From the NCBI GenBank assembly GCA_964549495.1, contig CAZJWJ010000017.1:3091-67090 (forward strand): a stretch of 64,000 nt of DNA, given 5' to 3'. The notes under the pieces were generated by a model that saw only the letters and a program-made list of their open reading frames with translations, was not told the origin of the DNA and searched no databases. Positions 8,879 through 17,800 of this stretch are shown one piece after another. Positions within the stretch are counted from its first letter, which is position 1. The number at the start of each line of letters is the position of its first letter. The position numbers and the translations under genes were made by a program. The DNA is from JACKBJ01 sp964549495. Lineage in GTDB: Bacteria > Chloroflexota > Anaerolineae > Epilineales > Epilineaceae.

Positions 8879-11464
8879 ATGCGCCGACTTTCGATCCTCG
8901 CCGTCCTGACCTTGCTCATCGCGGCCACTGTCTTCGGGTTCCTCGGCCTCGAAGGAGCGGAGCACCGATCAGCGAAACGACTCGGAACGGGCGCCTTGCT
9001 CGACGTACCGATCTCGACGGGCCGCGTCTCGGCGCAGGAGATGCCGCCGATCGCGCCGGCCGAGGAGCGTCTGCTATTCGCGCCGGTGATGGGTGTCCAA
9101 AACGGCCACGACTCCGACTTCATGCAGATTGACCTGGCGGATCGCTACACGGGGCTGCGGGTGCAGAACACGGGAGATCGGAGTACCCGCGTTCTGCTCG
9201 TCTACGAGTCGCTCGGTCCAAGGCTCGAGGAAGATCCGGACGATCGGTGGAGGCCGCGGCAAGCCGATGAAGTCGCTTGCGATCAGTGCAATGTCGCGGC
9301 AGCGATGTGCAGCGCGCCGATCGATCCCGGGACGGTCTGGAGCTTTCCGGCGTCTCCGGGCGAGGACATCTCGTGGATCAATGCGGGCACGATCTACAGC
9401 TTGAATACGCGACCTGCGGCGGACTACGGGGAGGACTGGGAACGCTGGCTAGACAGCAATGACTTGCAGCCGGACGCCAGCCTTGCCGATGTGATCTGCG
9501 ATCGGATTGCGGTGACTGCTGGGTGGCCGGATGGGCAGCGCGCGACGTTGGAGGAAGCGGGGGCTGGTGAATACTCGGTCATGGACGATGATCGAGCGCC
9601 AATCGGTCCACTCCAGGAGGGAGTGGACTGCCTGCGAATACGCGAGCTCCACCGCGCATTCTTGGATGGTAGCGCGCTGACATGGCTCGGTGGAGAGGCC
9701 ACCTTCGCGGCGGCAAGAGGCGAGCCGATCGCCGCGGTAGCCGCTCCGAGGATGCCGAGCGAGTATTTGGATCAGGGTGTGCCGGCCAGCGTCGATCGCT
9801 ATGAGGCGATTCGATGGGAAGACCTCCAAACTTCCCATGACCAGGTGGAGCCGGGCGAGGTCATCACTCGAAGCTACGCCGTCCCGGGCGTCTACACGAG
9901 GACGCCGGAGGGTCGCAACAGCGTGGTTTGGATCATGAATGCGGGCACCGAGTGCGCGACGCTTCGATTCGAAGGCCACGGCACCGGCTCGGGTCAGCTA
10001 AACCCCTCGCAAACAATGGTTCTCCCCGCGGGAGGCGCGCGGTTGATCGCCCTGGACCAGTTCTGGAGCACGCCAGATCCGATTACATTGCGGGTGTCCA
10101 GCAACCAGCCTCTGGCCGTGGTGGGAACCAACTTCGGCTACGCGACCTCGGCATCCTGGCCGGCCCTCTCAGAGCATTGGGGCCTGACGAGCTGGGCCCT
10201 GCCGCGCGCCTTCCAGGAACCCAAGCCCATCCCCGGCGGCGGGGCCGAGCTCTTCGTGGCCCGGCGGGTCGGGTTGGGCGGGCCGGCGGATGCGGCCAAG
10301 GGGCGCGAGACGAACATCAGCGTCTTCAACAGCAGTGCCGCCGAGCAAGCGCAGGTCAAGATCGATACGCAGGCCGAGGGCAAGCCCTTGCGCAGCGTGA
10401 CGGTGCTGATCGATCCCTTGGTCCAGAACGTCTATCAGCTGGGCTTCGGGCTCGGTGACGATGGCGGGCCCGGCTGGGCGCGCTTCACGCCGGTGGAGGA
10501 TCTGGAGGGGCTGGTGCAGGCGGTGCTGCCGGCCTTCGAGAGCTTCCGCATGGCCACCGACGTGCCGGCGGCCAGCGAGGTCTGGGCGGCGCCGGCCTGG
10601 CCGGTGGATCTGATGACCGAGGACCAGGCGGAGGATGCCGAGGTGAGGGGCGCGGGGGCCATCGCGCTGCCGGATCTGGCGGGGCCGGCCTTGGGGCCGG
10701 CCTCCGGCATCGAGCTGCCGCTGGCTTCGCCACTGAACATCACCCAGACGATGCAGATCACCGATAGCCTGACCACGCGGATCGCGATCCAGAACCTGGA
10801 TCGGCGCGAGGCGCGGGTGGCGGTGGATGTCTACGGCGGCGCCTGCGGCTTCCTGGGCAGCGCCGAGCATGCGATCGAGAGCCGTCAGACGCTGACCCTG
10901 CGCGTCGGCGATCTGCCGGGGGCGGCCTACGGGCCCAACGCGGCGATGGTTCGGGTGCTGGCCGGCCAGGTGGCGGCCCTGGTCGAGACCGCGCGCGAGG
11001 AGCCGATGGCCATCGACGCGCAGCCCGACCTCAGCACGGCCTACCTGGGCATTCCGCTGCGCCGGGCGGTCCCCCCGCCCAGCCTGGAGCCGGCACTCCT
11101 GACCGTCGCGCCGGAGCGCATCGAATTGCCGGAGCCCAGCCAGCCGGTGAGCCGAAGCCTCGCCATCGGGGACGAGCTGGAGAGCGGGCGCTGCCTGAGC
11201 TACGCCGCGGAGACCGACTCCGACTGGCTGCGCGTCGAGCCGGCGCGCGGCGTCTTCCCCTCGCAGGCGCGGCTGTGGATCGATCCGGAGCACTTCGGCG
11301 AGGGCGACGGGCCCTTGGTCGGCGTGGTGACGATCCGGGCGCTCGAGTCGAGTGTCCTCAGCAGCCCGCGCACGGTGCGGGTGGTCGTCGATCGGGGCGG
11401 CGGGGATGCCGTGCCCACCATCCACCTGCCGCTGCTCTTGCGGGGCGGCCGCATTGATCGCTGA
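8879..11464 (+). CDS. Large secreted protein with C-terminal BACON-like domain
   Basis: 861 residues. The ATG at 8879 follows GGAGG at 8-base spacing. An N-terminal signal peptide (RRLSILAVLTLLIAATVFGF) indicates export. Most of the protein is beta-rich sequence of no family I recognise, with two similar stretches (near residues 330-400 and 600-680) describing immunoglobulin-like sandwiches. Residues about 740-850 resemble a BACON-type domain: PERIELPEPSQPVSRSL, then DSDWLRVEPARGVFPSQ, then VVTIRALESS. BACON domains bind carbohydrate or protein at the surface. The protein ends VPTIHLPLLLRGGRIDR, a tail shared in form with two other secreted proteins in the window. Confidence 0.7.
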   Translation: MRRLSILAVLTLLIAATVFGFLGLEGAEHRSAKRLGTGALLDVPISTGRVSAQEMPPIAPAEERLLFAPVMGVQNGHDSDFMQIDLADRYTGLRVQNTGDRSTRVLLVYESLGPRLEEDPDDRWRPRQADEVACDQCNVAAAMCSAPIDPGTVWSFPASPGEDISWINAGTIYSLNTRPAADYGEDWERWLDSNDLQPDASLADVICDRIAVTAGWPDGQRATLEEAGAGEYSVMDDDRAPIGPLQEGVDCLRIRELHRAFLDGSALTWLGGEATFAAARGEPIAAVAAPRMPSEYLDQGVPASVDRYEAIRWEDLQTSHDQVEPGEVITRSYAVPGVYTRTPEGRNSVVWIMNAGTECATLRFEGHGTGSGQLNPSQTMVLPAGGARLIALDQFWSTPDPITLRVSSNQPLAVVGTNFGYATSASWPALSEHWGLTSWALPRAFQEPKPIPGGGAELFVARRVGLGGPADAAKGRETNISVFNSSAAEQAQVKIDTQAEGKPLRSVTVLIDPLVQNVYQLGFGLGDDGGPGWARFTPVEDLEGLVQAVLPAFESFRMATDVPAASEVWAAPAWPVDLMTEDQAEDAEVRGAGAIALPDLAGPALGPASGIELPLASPLNITQTMQITDSLTTRIAIQNLDRREARVAVDVYGGACGFLGSAEHAIESRQTLTLRVGDLPGAAYGPNAAMVRVLAGQVAALVETAREEPMAIDAQPDLSTAYLGIPLRRAVPPPSLEPALLTVAPERIELPEPSQPVSRSLAIGDELESGRCLSYAAETDSDWLRVEPARGVFPSQARLWIDPEHFGEGDGPLVGVVTIRALESSVLSSPRTVRVVVDRGGGDAVPTIHLPLLLRGGRIDR

Positions 11465-11531
11465 GGCGCATCGCGAGCCGGATGTCGTCGCGAGCCCGGG
11501 GAGTCCGCGGGATCATGATTGGCTGGATCCC

Positions 11532-12089
11532 TCAGGCATCGGACGGCGGTTCCTGAGACTCGGCTTCGACACTTCGGGATTCAAGCGAAGCGGGCGACCG
11601 GGCAACGTCCTTGCTGGCCCGGATCCCGGGAAGGTCCTCATCTTCGATGGTTCCTCGGCCGCGCGCCGTGCCATCCCATGCGGCGGACTGCTCGACCATG
11701 AAGGCGATCGGTGATGAGAGTCCCACGAAGAGACCGAAGAGGGTCGACACGTCGATCATGCCCGACATGCGATCCGCGATCCAGGGAACCACGGGCATGC
11801 CGACCACGGCCAGCGCGCCAGCCCAAGCGAGGAGCCGGCCCGGACCGCGCTGCGGAAGTGGTATCAGCGGTTGCAGCAGCAGCATGCTGGCCATGAAGCC
11901 TCCGCTCATCCCGAACCGGACCCCGAAGATGAGCATGGCCCACACGATCTGACTCCAGGCATCGTTGATGACATTCCACCTGGCATCGTTGAACACCAGC
12001 ATCGTCAAAGCCACGCTGAGGCCCGTGCCCAGGAATCCGGCGAGCAGCCCCGCCGTCACGGTCACGGCCTGGCTCGGTGGTCGTTTCAT
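11532..12089 (-). CDS. Four-helix membrane protein of unknown function
   Basis: 185 residues with hydrophobic segments at about 8-30, 42-65, 80-103 and 118-137, followed by a polar tail of about 40 residues rich in Glu, Ser and Arg. No family is recognised. The ATG at 12089 follows GAGGAG. It overlaps by four bases (ATGA) the stop of the decayed LigD-like gene, so it was probably co-translated with that gene before it decayed. Without the upstream gene the present expression is unclear. Confidence 0.6.
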   Translation of the reverse strand: MKRPPSQAVTVTAGLLAGFLGTGLSVALTMLVFNDARWNVINDAWSQIVWAMLIFGVRFGMSGGFMASMLLLQPLIPLPQRGPGRLLAWAGALAVVGMPVVPWIADRMSGMIDVSTLFGLFVGLSSPIAFMVEQSAAWDGTARGRGTIEDEDLPGIRASKDVARSPASLESRSVEAESQEPPSDA

Positions 12090-12462
12090 GAGTTGCTCCT
12101 CGATCCGGTCGACAGGCGCCTCGAGCGCTCCCCGAAGTCGCGCCAAGGGTCGTCCTTCTGGCCCAGCCGGCAGAAGATGTTGTCGATGCGGTAGCGGCGC
12201 GGGTCGATCTCGGGATCGTCCAGCTCGGACCAATCGAGCGGGGTAGCACGGGCGCGCCAGGCAGGGCGCGCGAGCCGGTGATCATCACGAAGGGCCGCAT
12301 GGTCAGCGGGTGATCCCGCATGTACGGCAGCATTGTCTCGGCGATGCGCGCTTAGTAGTCGATCACGTCGCCCTTGCTCAGACCCGCATCGGGAAATAGG
12401 GCTTTGTCGATGCTCGAGATCTCGAAGCTCCGGTCGCCGATCTGTGGCCGCTGGTCCGCCAT
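12086..12462 (-). pseudogene. Decayed LigD polymerase-domain gene
   Basis: Reading from ATG 12462, which has an AGGAGG ribosome site, the frame gives FEISSIDKALFPDAGLSKGD and DVIDYY, then an in-frame TAA, then ARIAETMLPYMRDHPLTMRPF. This is the start of the LigD primase-polymerase domain. The sequence then jumps, in another frame, to ATPLDWSELDDPEIDPRRY and IDNIFCRLGQKDDPWRDF, which is the end of the same domain. The usual domain is near 280 residues, so well over half is missing. One stop plus an internal deletion with a frame change make this a clear pseudogene. LigD works with Ku in end joining; neither Ku nor a ligase domain is present here. Confidence 0.85.
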
Positions 12463-12674
12463 CGAAGCCCCTCCTCCTATCCTGTCGACGCTGCGTGGTT
12501 GTCGGCAATCTGTGTTGCACCATGTGGTATCGACCAGTGTACGTCAATGACACACGGGCCGGGTCGACGCGAATTGCGCTAGGTCTTGGGTGTGAACGAC
12601 CGCGAAGCGGCGCTCCTACAGACGGTCATGAGCGTCCTCTCGGCATGCGATTGTTTCGTGACTAGCCGGCAGCC

Positions 12675-14735
12675 TCAGCGGATTGCGTAGGGTATATGGA
12701 TCGCCGTGGCAAGACGGTCGAGAGGCGCGCAGCGTCGCACGAAGAGGCCGCCGTCCAGGGCGAAGCGGAGATCGCCCGTAGCCAGATCGAGGTCGATCGC
12801 GTGGATCCTGGACTTGCCCACCCCTTCGATCTGCTCCCACTCGCCCGCCGCCGAGAGCCGGCCGATGCTCGTCGACCCGAACCAGACGTCGCCCGTGGCA
12901 GGATCGACTTCGACGACGTGAGCGTAGAATGGGTCACCATCGTCTTCGAAGACGTGCTTTGTCCACTCGCCATTTCGGTCGAGCCGGAAGGTCCCGCCGC
13001 CTCCGTTGGCGAACCATACGTCGCCCTTGACCGGATCGACCGCAATGTCGTCGACATCCAGGTACAGGAGGCTGTTGTCGCGATCGAAACTCGCCCAGTT
13101 TCCGTTCCGGTCCCGGCGACTGGCCCCTGCGGACGTCGCGAACCAGACATCACCGGACTCCTCGTCTACCGCGATGGCTCGAACCCATTCCGCGCCCAGA
13201 CCCTCCGCCATGCCAAAGCGCTGCCAGCTTCCGTCTGCCGACCGTCGGCTCGCGCCACTCCGAGTGCCGAACCAGACGGCCCCGGTATCGGGCTCGATCG
13301 CGATCGCATGCACCTCATCGCCCAACAAGCCTAGCTCGCCGGTGTAGTGCGCCCAGCGGCCCTGGGCATCGAGGCGGCTAGCGCCTCCCTCGGTACCGAA
13401 CCAGGTGTCGCCACGCTTGCGGTCGACGGCGATCGCACGAACATGCGGTGCCACGAGGCCTTCGGCCACCCCGTAAGTCCAGCGCCGCCCATCCGGCAGG
13501 ATTCGGATTGCGCCATGTCTGGTCGCCAACCAGGTGACGTCGGTGCGCGGATCGAAGGCCACATCGTTCGGCCATGCGCTGCGCAGGCCTCCCGGGATCA
13601 AGCTGCGCCAGCGTCCGTCGACGCCCTGCTCTGCGATGCCGCCATTGGGTCGGTCGGCCTCACCGGCCTCGTAGAGTCCGTGGACGCCGATCCAGCGCTG
13701 GCCCGACTTGGGATCGCTGGTCACCGCGGTGAAGATGTCCCCGTCGAAGCCCTCGATCCACTTCGAGTGCTGCCACTCGTCGTTAGATCCAAGTCGAGTC
13801 CATCCTCCATCGCCGACGATCCAGACTTCATCGCGGCCTTCGTCGATGTCGATGGCCAGGTAGTAGACAGCGGTCTTCTCCGCCTCGAACTCCGGATAGG
13901 TCGTCCAGTGGCCGTCCACGCCATGGCGCATAACGCTGCTGCCAGCGAACCAGACATCATCGTTCCGGGAGTCGATGGCGATATCGAATACGTGGCCCGC
14001 GCTTCTGCTTTCCGGCTCGGTGAAGATGGTCCACTCCCCCTCGGCCGAAAGGCGACGCACCGAGCTGTCGGTACCTTCTAGAGCGATCCACAGATCGCCG
14101 GTGTGAGGATGGAGTTCCACGCTCTCGATATGGTGTCCGGGCAACATGATCTCGAAGCGCGCATCCGCTTGCAGAGCAGCTCGATGGACGAGGCCATTGC
14201 CGGTGGCAATCCAGAGATCGCCGGTGAGGACATCGACGGCGATGTCGCGAGCGCTGGCGCCTCCGTCGTAGGGATCTGGCATCTCATAGCTGGCCCACTG
14301 GCCCTGGGCATCGAGCCGGCTCAGACCGTCCAAGGTTCCAAACCACGTGTCGCCCCGAACCGGATCGACGGCGATGGACAGCACATGAAGGTTCACGAGG
14401 CCGTCGAGGGTCGTGTAGACCTGGGGCTCGCTGCCGTCCATGGGCCAGGCCACCGCGCCGCCGTAGGTGCCCACCCACAGCCTCTCCGTGCGCGGATCGT
14501 AGGCCAGGGCTCGGACGCGACGGGTCGAGGTAAGCGCCTCCCAATGGCCGGCGCATTCGTTCTCGAGGCTGCGTGCGTCTCGATTCGGCGCTTGCCCATG
14601 CGCTGGTTCGGAGCGCAGCGCAGCGACCGGACTGGCGCCTGGTGTCGGGATCGTCTCGCCACGCATGGCCCACGAAAGGAACAGGCAAGCGCCGAGGCTC
14701 GCGCAGAGGATGGACGACGAGAACAGCCGGCTCAT
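12675..14735 (-). CDS. Secreted two-component-regulator-type propeller protein
   Basis: 686 residues from ATG 14735, placed by AAAGGAG upstream. The N terminus has a signal peptide (SSSILCASLGACLFLSWAM). The body is roughly 13 repeats of a blade unit of about 45 residues with the pattern AIAVD..GDTWFGT..G.SRLDAQG.W, matching the regulator-propeller repeats found in the periplasmic sensors of hybrid two-component systems. Here no histidine kinase follows, so it is a free secreted propeller. It ends ATAIHIPYAIR, another example of the I(H/Y)(L/I)P-x(3)-R tail. Probable role is surface binding; this is inference. Confidence 0.75.
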   Translation of the reverse strand: MSRLFSSSILCASLGACLFLSWAMRGETIPTPGASPVAALRSEPAHGQAPNRDARSLENECAGHWEALTSTRRVRALAYDPRTERLWVGTYGGAVAWPMDGSEPQVYTTLDGLVNLHVLSIAVDPVRGDTWFGTLDGLSRLDAQGQWASYEMPDPYDGGASARDIAVDVLTGDLWIATGNGLVHRAALQADARFEIMLPGHHIESVELHPHTGDLWIALEGTDSSVRRLSAEGEWTIFTEPESRSAGHVFDIAIDSRNDDVWFAGSSVMRHGVDGHWTTYPEFEAEKTAVYYLAIDIDEGRDEVWIVGDGGWTRLGSNDEWQHSKWIEGFDGDIFTAVTSDPKSGQRWIGVHGLYEAGEADRPNGGIAEQGVDGRWRSLIPGGLRSAWPNDVAFDPRTDVTWLATRHGAIRILPDGRRWTYGVAEGLVAPHVRAIAVDRKRGDTWFGTEGGASRLDAQGRWAHYTGELGLLGDEVHAIAIEPDTGAVWFGTRSGASRRSADGSWQRFGMAEGLGAEWVRAIAVDEESGDVWFATSAGASRRDRNGNWASFDRDNSLLYLDVDDIAVDPVKGDVWFANGGGGTFRLDRNGEWTKHVFEDDGDPFYAHVVEVDPATGDVWFGSTSIGRLSAAGEWEQIEGVGKSRIHAIDLDLATGDLRFALDGGLFVRRCAPLDRLATAIHIPYAIR

Positions 14736-14841
14736 GAACTGACTCCTTTCTAGCCGATGCGCCTTGTGGTGTTGGCCGATGGTGCGCACCGACCAACCCA
14801 CGGCCTGATGGTCGTTGCCTGGCTGGTACGGCTCCCGCCGG

Positions 14842-14873
14842 GGCCCGGCCGCGATTCGACGGCCGGGCCCCGT
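14842..14873 (-). terminator. Hairpin after the kelch protein gene
   Basis: A perfect 12-bp GC-only inverted repeat (14842-14853 with 14862-14873, 8-base loop) lies 15 bases downstream of the kelch gene stop on the minus strand. No T run follows, so it is a terminator or 3'-end stabiliser of the U-tract-less kind. Confidence 0.5.
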
Positions 14874-14888
14874 GAGGAGGATGAAGGC

Positions 14889-17800
14889 TCAGCGCCAGGC
14901 GATCGGCAAGTAGATCGCTCGTTCCGGGCGGTCGCCGGGCACGCGCAAGACGTAAACTACGCCGCCCTGCTCCTGCCAGAGGCCGTCCTCGTCGCGCACC
15001 AGCTGCGCGATCTCGACATCGAAGCGCTGTTTGGACGCTTGATCCAGGCCATCGGCCATCGCCAGGGGATCGGCCGCGTCGAGGCTATAGCGCAGGCCCA
15101 GCTCGACCGACTGGTGCGGGGCGAGCGTCAGGCCCTCGATCCAGGCACCACCGGGATCCTGCACGATCACGCCCGAGCCGTCGGGAGCGATGAGGAAGCC
15201 GCGCCCGGGACCTCCCTGCGCCTTCCAACGATCACCGATCGCCGCCGGCATGTCCAGGTCCAGCCGGCCGGCCTCGAAAAAGCCGGCCTCGGCCTGGCCC
15301 TCCACCGGTCGGATGCGCACCGCCAGCTCCTGCTCCGCATCCGAGAGGTTGCGCAGGATCACGGGATGGCGCTGGCCGGACCCACCGACGAGCAGCCCCT
15401 CGACCTGCACGTTGCGCCAGGCGATGTTGCTGTTGTGGCGCGTGTTGTGGGCCACATCGGTGGTCTCGCCCCAGATGGCGTCGGGCGCATTCGCCTCGAT
15501 CCGCGCCAGCAGGCAGGCGTGCAGATCTAGGGCCGGCGACGGATCCGGTGCCACCCAGGGCAGCCCGATCACCGTCGACTGGCCGGGATCGAGGTGGATC
15601 TCCTCGGTCTTGTCCAGCTCGGTCCAGTCGCCGTGGGTCGTACCGGGTTCGCTGCCCGGCATCGTGTTCCAGCCCAGCCCCAAGGCCGCCTTGGCCCAGT
15701 AGGCGTGCAGGGTGCCGGTGGCCGGCATCTGGCCGATGTTCTCGACGCGGACGCAGACGGTGATCGGAAGCCCACTCGACAAGGGAGTCTGGGGCTCGGT
15801 CTCGGCGCAAGCCGCATGGGGATCCTGCGGATCGTAGAAGGTGTTGCGCACCCAGATCGCGCGGCTCTGCCACAAGGGCTGGCCGTTCATGCCCCAGTCG
15901 GGCTCGAGGCCGGTGTCCAGATCCGTGTTCGGATCCGCGGTGTAGGGCGTATCGTCGATCCAGAGATCGGGCCGGGGCTGGCCGATGAAGGCCCAGGGCG
16001 GGGGATCGTCCAGGTCCGACGTGCCCTTGGGCGGCATCGGACCGCAGTCGTAGTACAGGCGCAGCTCGAGGGCGTCGATACGGCCGTCGTCCTGCACGTA
16101 GATGTCCAGCCGGCCGGTCTGGTTCATGGCCGCCAAGAGCGAGTAGGACTGGCCCAGGTCTCGGGCCAGGACCGGGGTCTGATTCTGGCCGCCCAGCCAG
16201 TTGTTGGCCAGCCACCAATTGATCCGGGCCGCCGGACCGGCGCCGGCCACCAGCGCCGAGATGGTGTCGTTGCTCCCGCCCTGCGTGCCGTGCATCACCA
16301 GCTCGAAGGCTCGGATGTGCATGCCAGGCCGCTGGAGACCGACGAAGCTGTCGGCGAAGACCCGATCGGAGGTCCCATCGCCATAGTCCTTGAGTGCCGG
16401 GAACTGACCGTCGGCGAGGAACTGCAGCAGCTCGGGGCTGGGCTGGGCGCCCGAATCCCGGGCCCGATCGACCCACTCTCCACAGCAGGCGTGATAGGTG
16501 CGCAGGCGGAGGCTGTAGATCGTGCTGTCGTCCTGGGTGTAGACGTCCAGCCGGCCGCTGGCGTTCATCGCACCGAGCACCGCCGGGTCGTCGACCAAGA
16601 GGTCGAAGCTCTGGGCCGGCAAGCCCGGCGACCAGGCGTATCCCAGGTTGGGGCTGGACTGGCTGGCATCGTAGAACCACATCTGCTGAGGCGGCGTCTG
16701 CCCACCGGCCACCAGGGTGAAGATGGCATCATTGGTGGAGCCCGAGGTCGTCGGCTGCGCGCGCACGCTCAACACGGCAGCCGTGATCCGCGTGCCGGGA
16801 ATCCCAAGACCCTGGAAGCTGTGCCCCACCGCACGGTCACCGGTCGGGTCGCCGAAGCCCTTGCGGCTGGCGGGTACCAGGCCGATGGTGGTCAGGTGGG
16901 CGTCCAGCTCGGCACCGACCTGGCTGGTGGGCGCAGCATGTGTCACCCAGCTCTCGCAGCAGACGTAGCGCAAGCGCAGCATCATGCGCAGGACCGTGGT
17001 GTCGTCCTGCACCCAGACATCGAGTCGACCATCGTCCTCGAGTGCCTGCATCAGCGCCGCGCTCTCGTCGTGGAGGTCGATGACGATGCTCTGGCCCGGG
17101 TCGCCGGCGCCCCAGGGTTTCCCCTGGCCCGGGAGGCCGCTGCCGGAGTCGAAGTACCATCCGATGCGCGGGCTAACGGCCCAGCTGCCTCGCGCCACCA
17201 GGATGTGGAAGGCGTCGTTGTAGGCATCCCAGCCACCCGGTTCGGCCGCGATCGTAAGCGTGGCCTCGGCGATGCGCATGCCGGGGCGCTGCAGGCCGGT
17301 GAAGGAATGGGCCACAACGCGATCGGTCGCCGGGTCGCCGAGGTCCTTGAGCTTGCCCGGGCCGATCCCGATCTGGCCGAGCAGGGCCGTCAGGGTCGCA
17401 TCCGGCTGGGCTTGGGAAACGGGGATCTCGACGGTCTCCTCGCAGGGGATGGCCATGCGTTCGGCGCTGGCCAGCCAGCCGCTAGCGCCGTAGCCGCCGG
17501 CGGCCAAGAGGCTGCCGTCGTGCAGGAGGGTGGTCGTGTGCAGCCGGCGCGCCTCGTTGAGCGCGGGGCCGGCCGACCAGCTGTCGGCGGCCGGGTCGTA
17601 GACCTCGGTCGAGGCCAGCGGACTGTTCTTGTCGCCGCCGACGATCAGGATCCGGCCGTCGGGNNNNNNNNNNTCGGGCAGCAAGGTGGCCGTGTGATGC
17701 CGGCGCGGGCCGGCCATCGGCGCCGTCTCGACCACCGCGTGGCTCTGCGGATCGTAGCGCTCGGCCTTGGGCGGGAATCCGTCTCCGCCGCCACCGTCAC

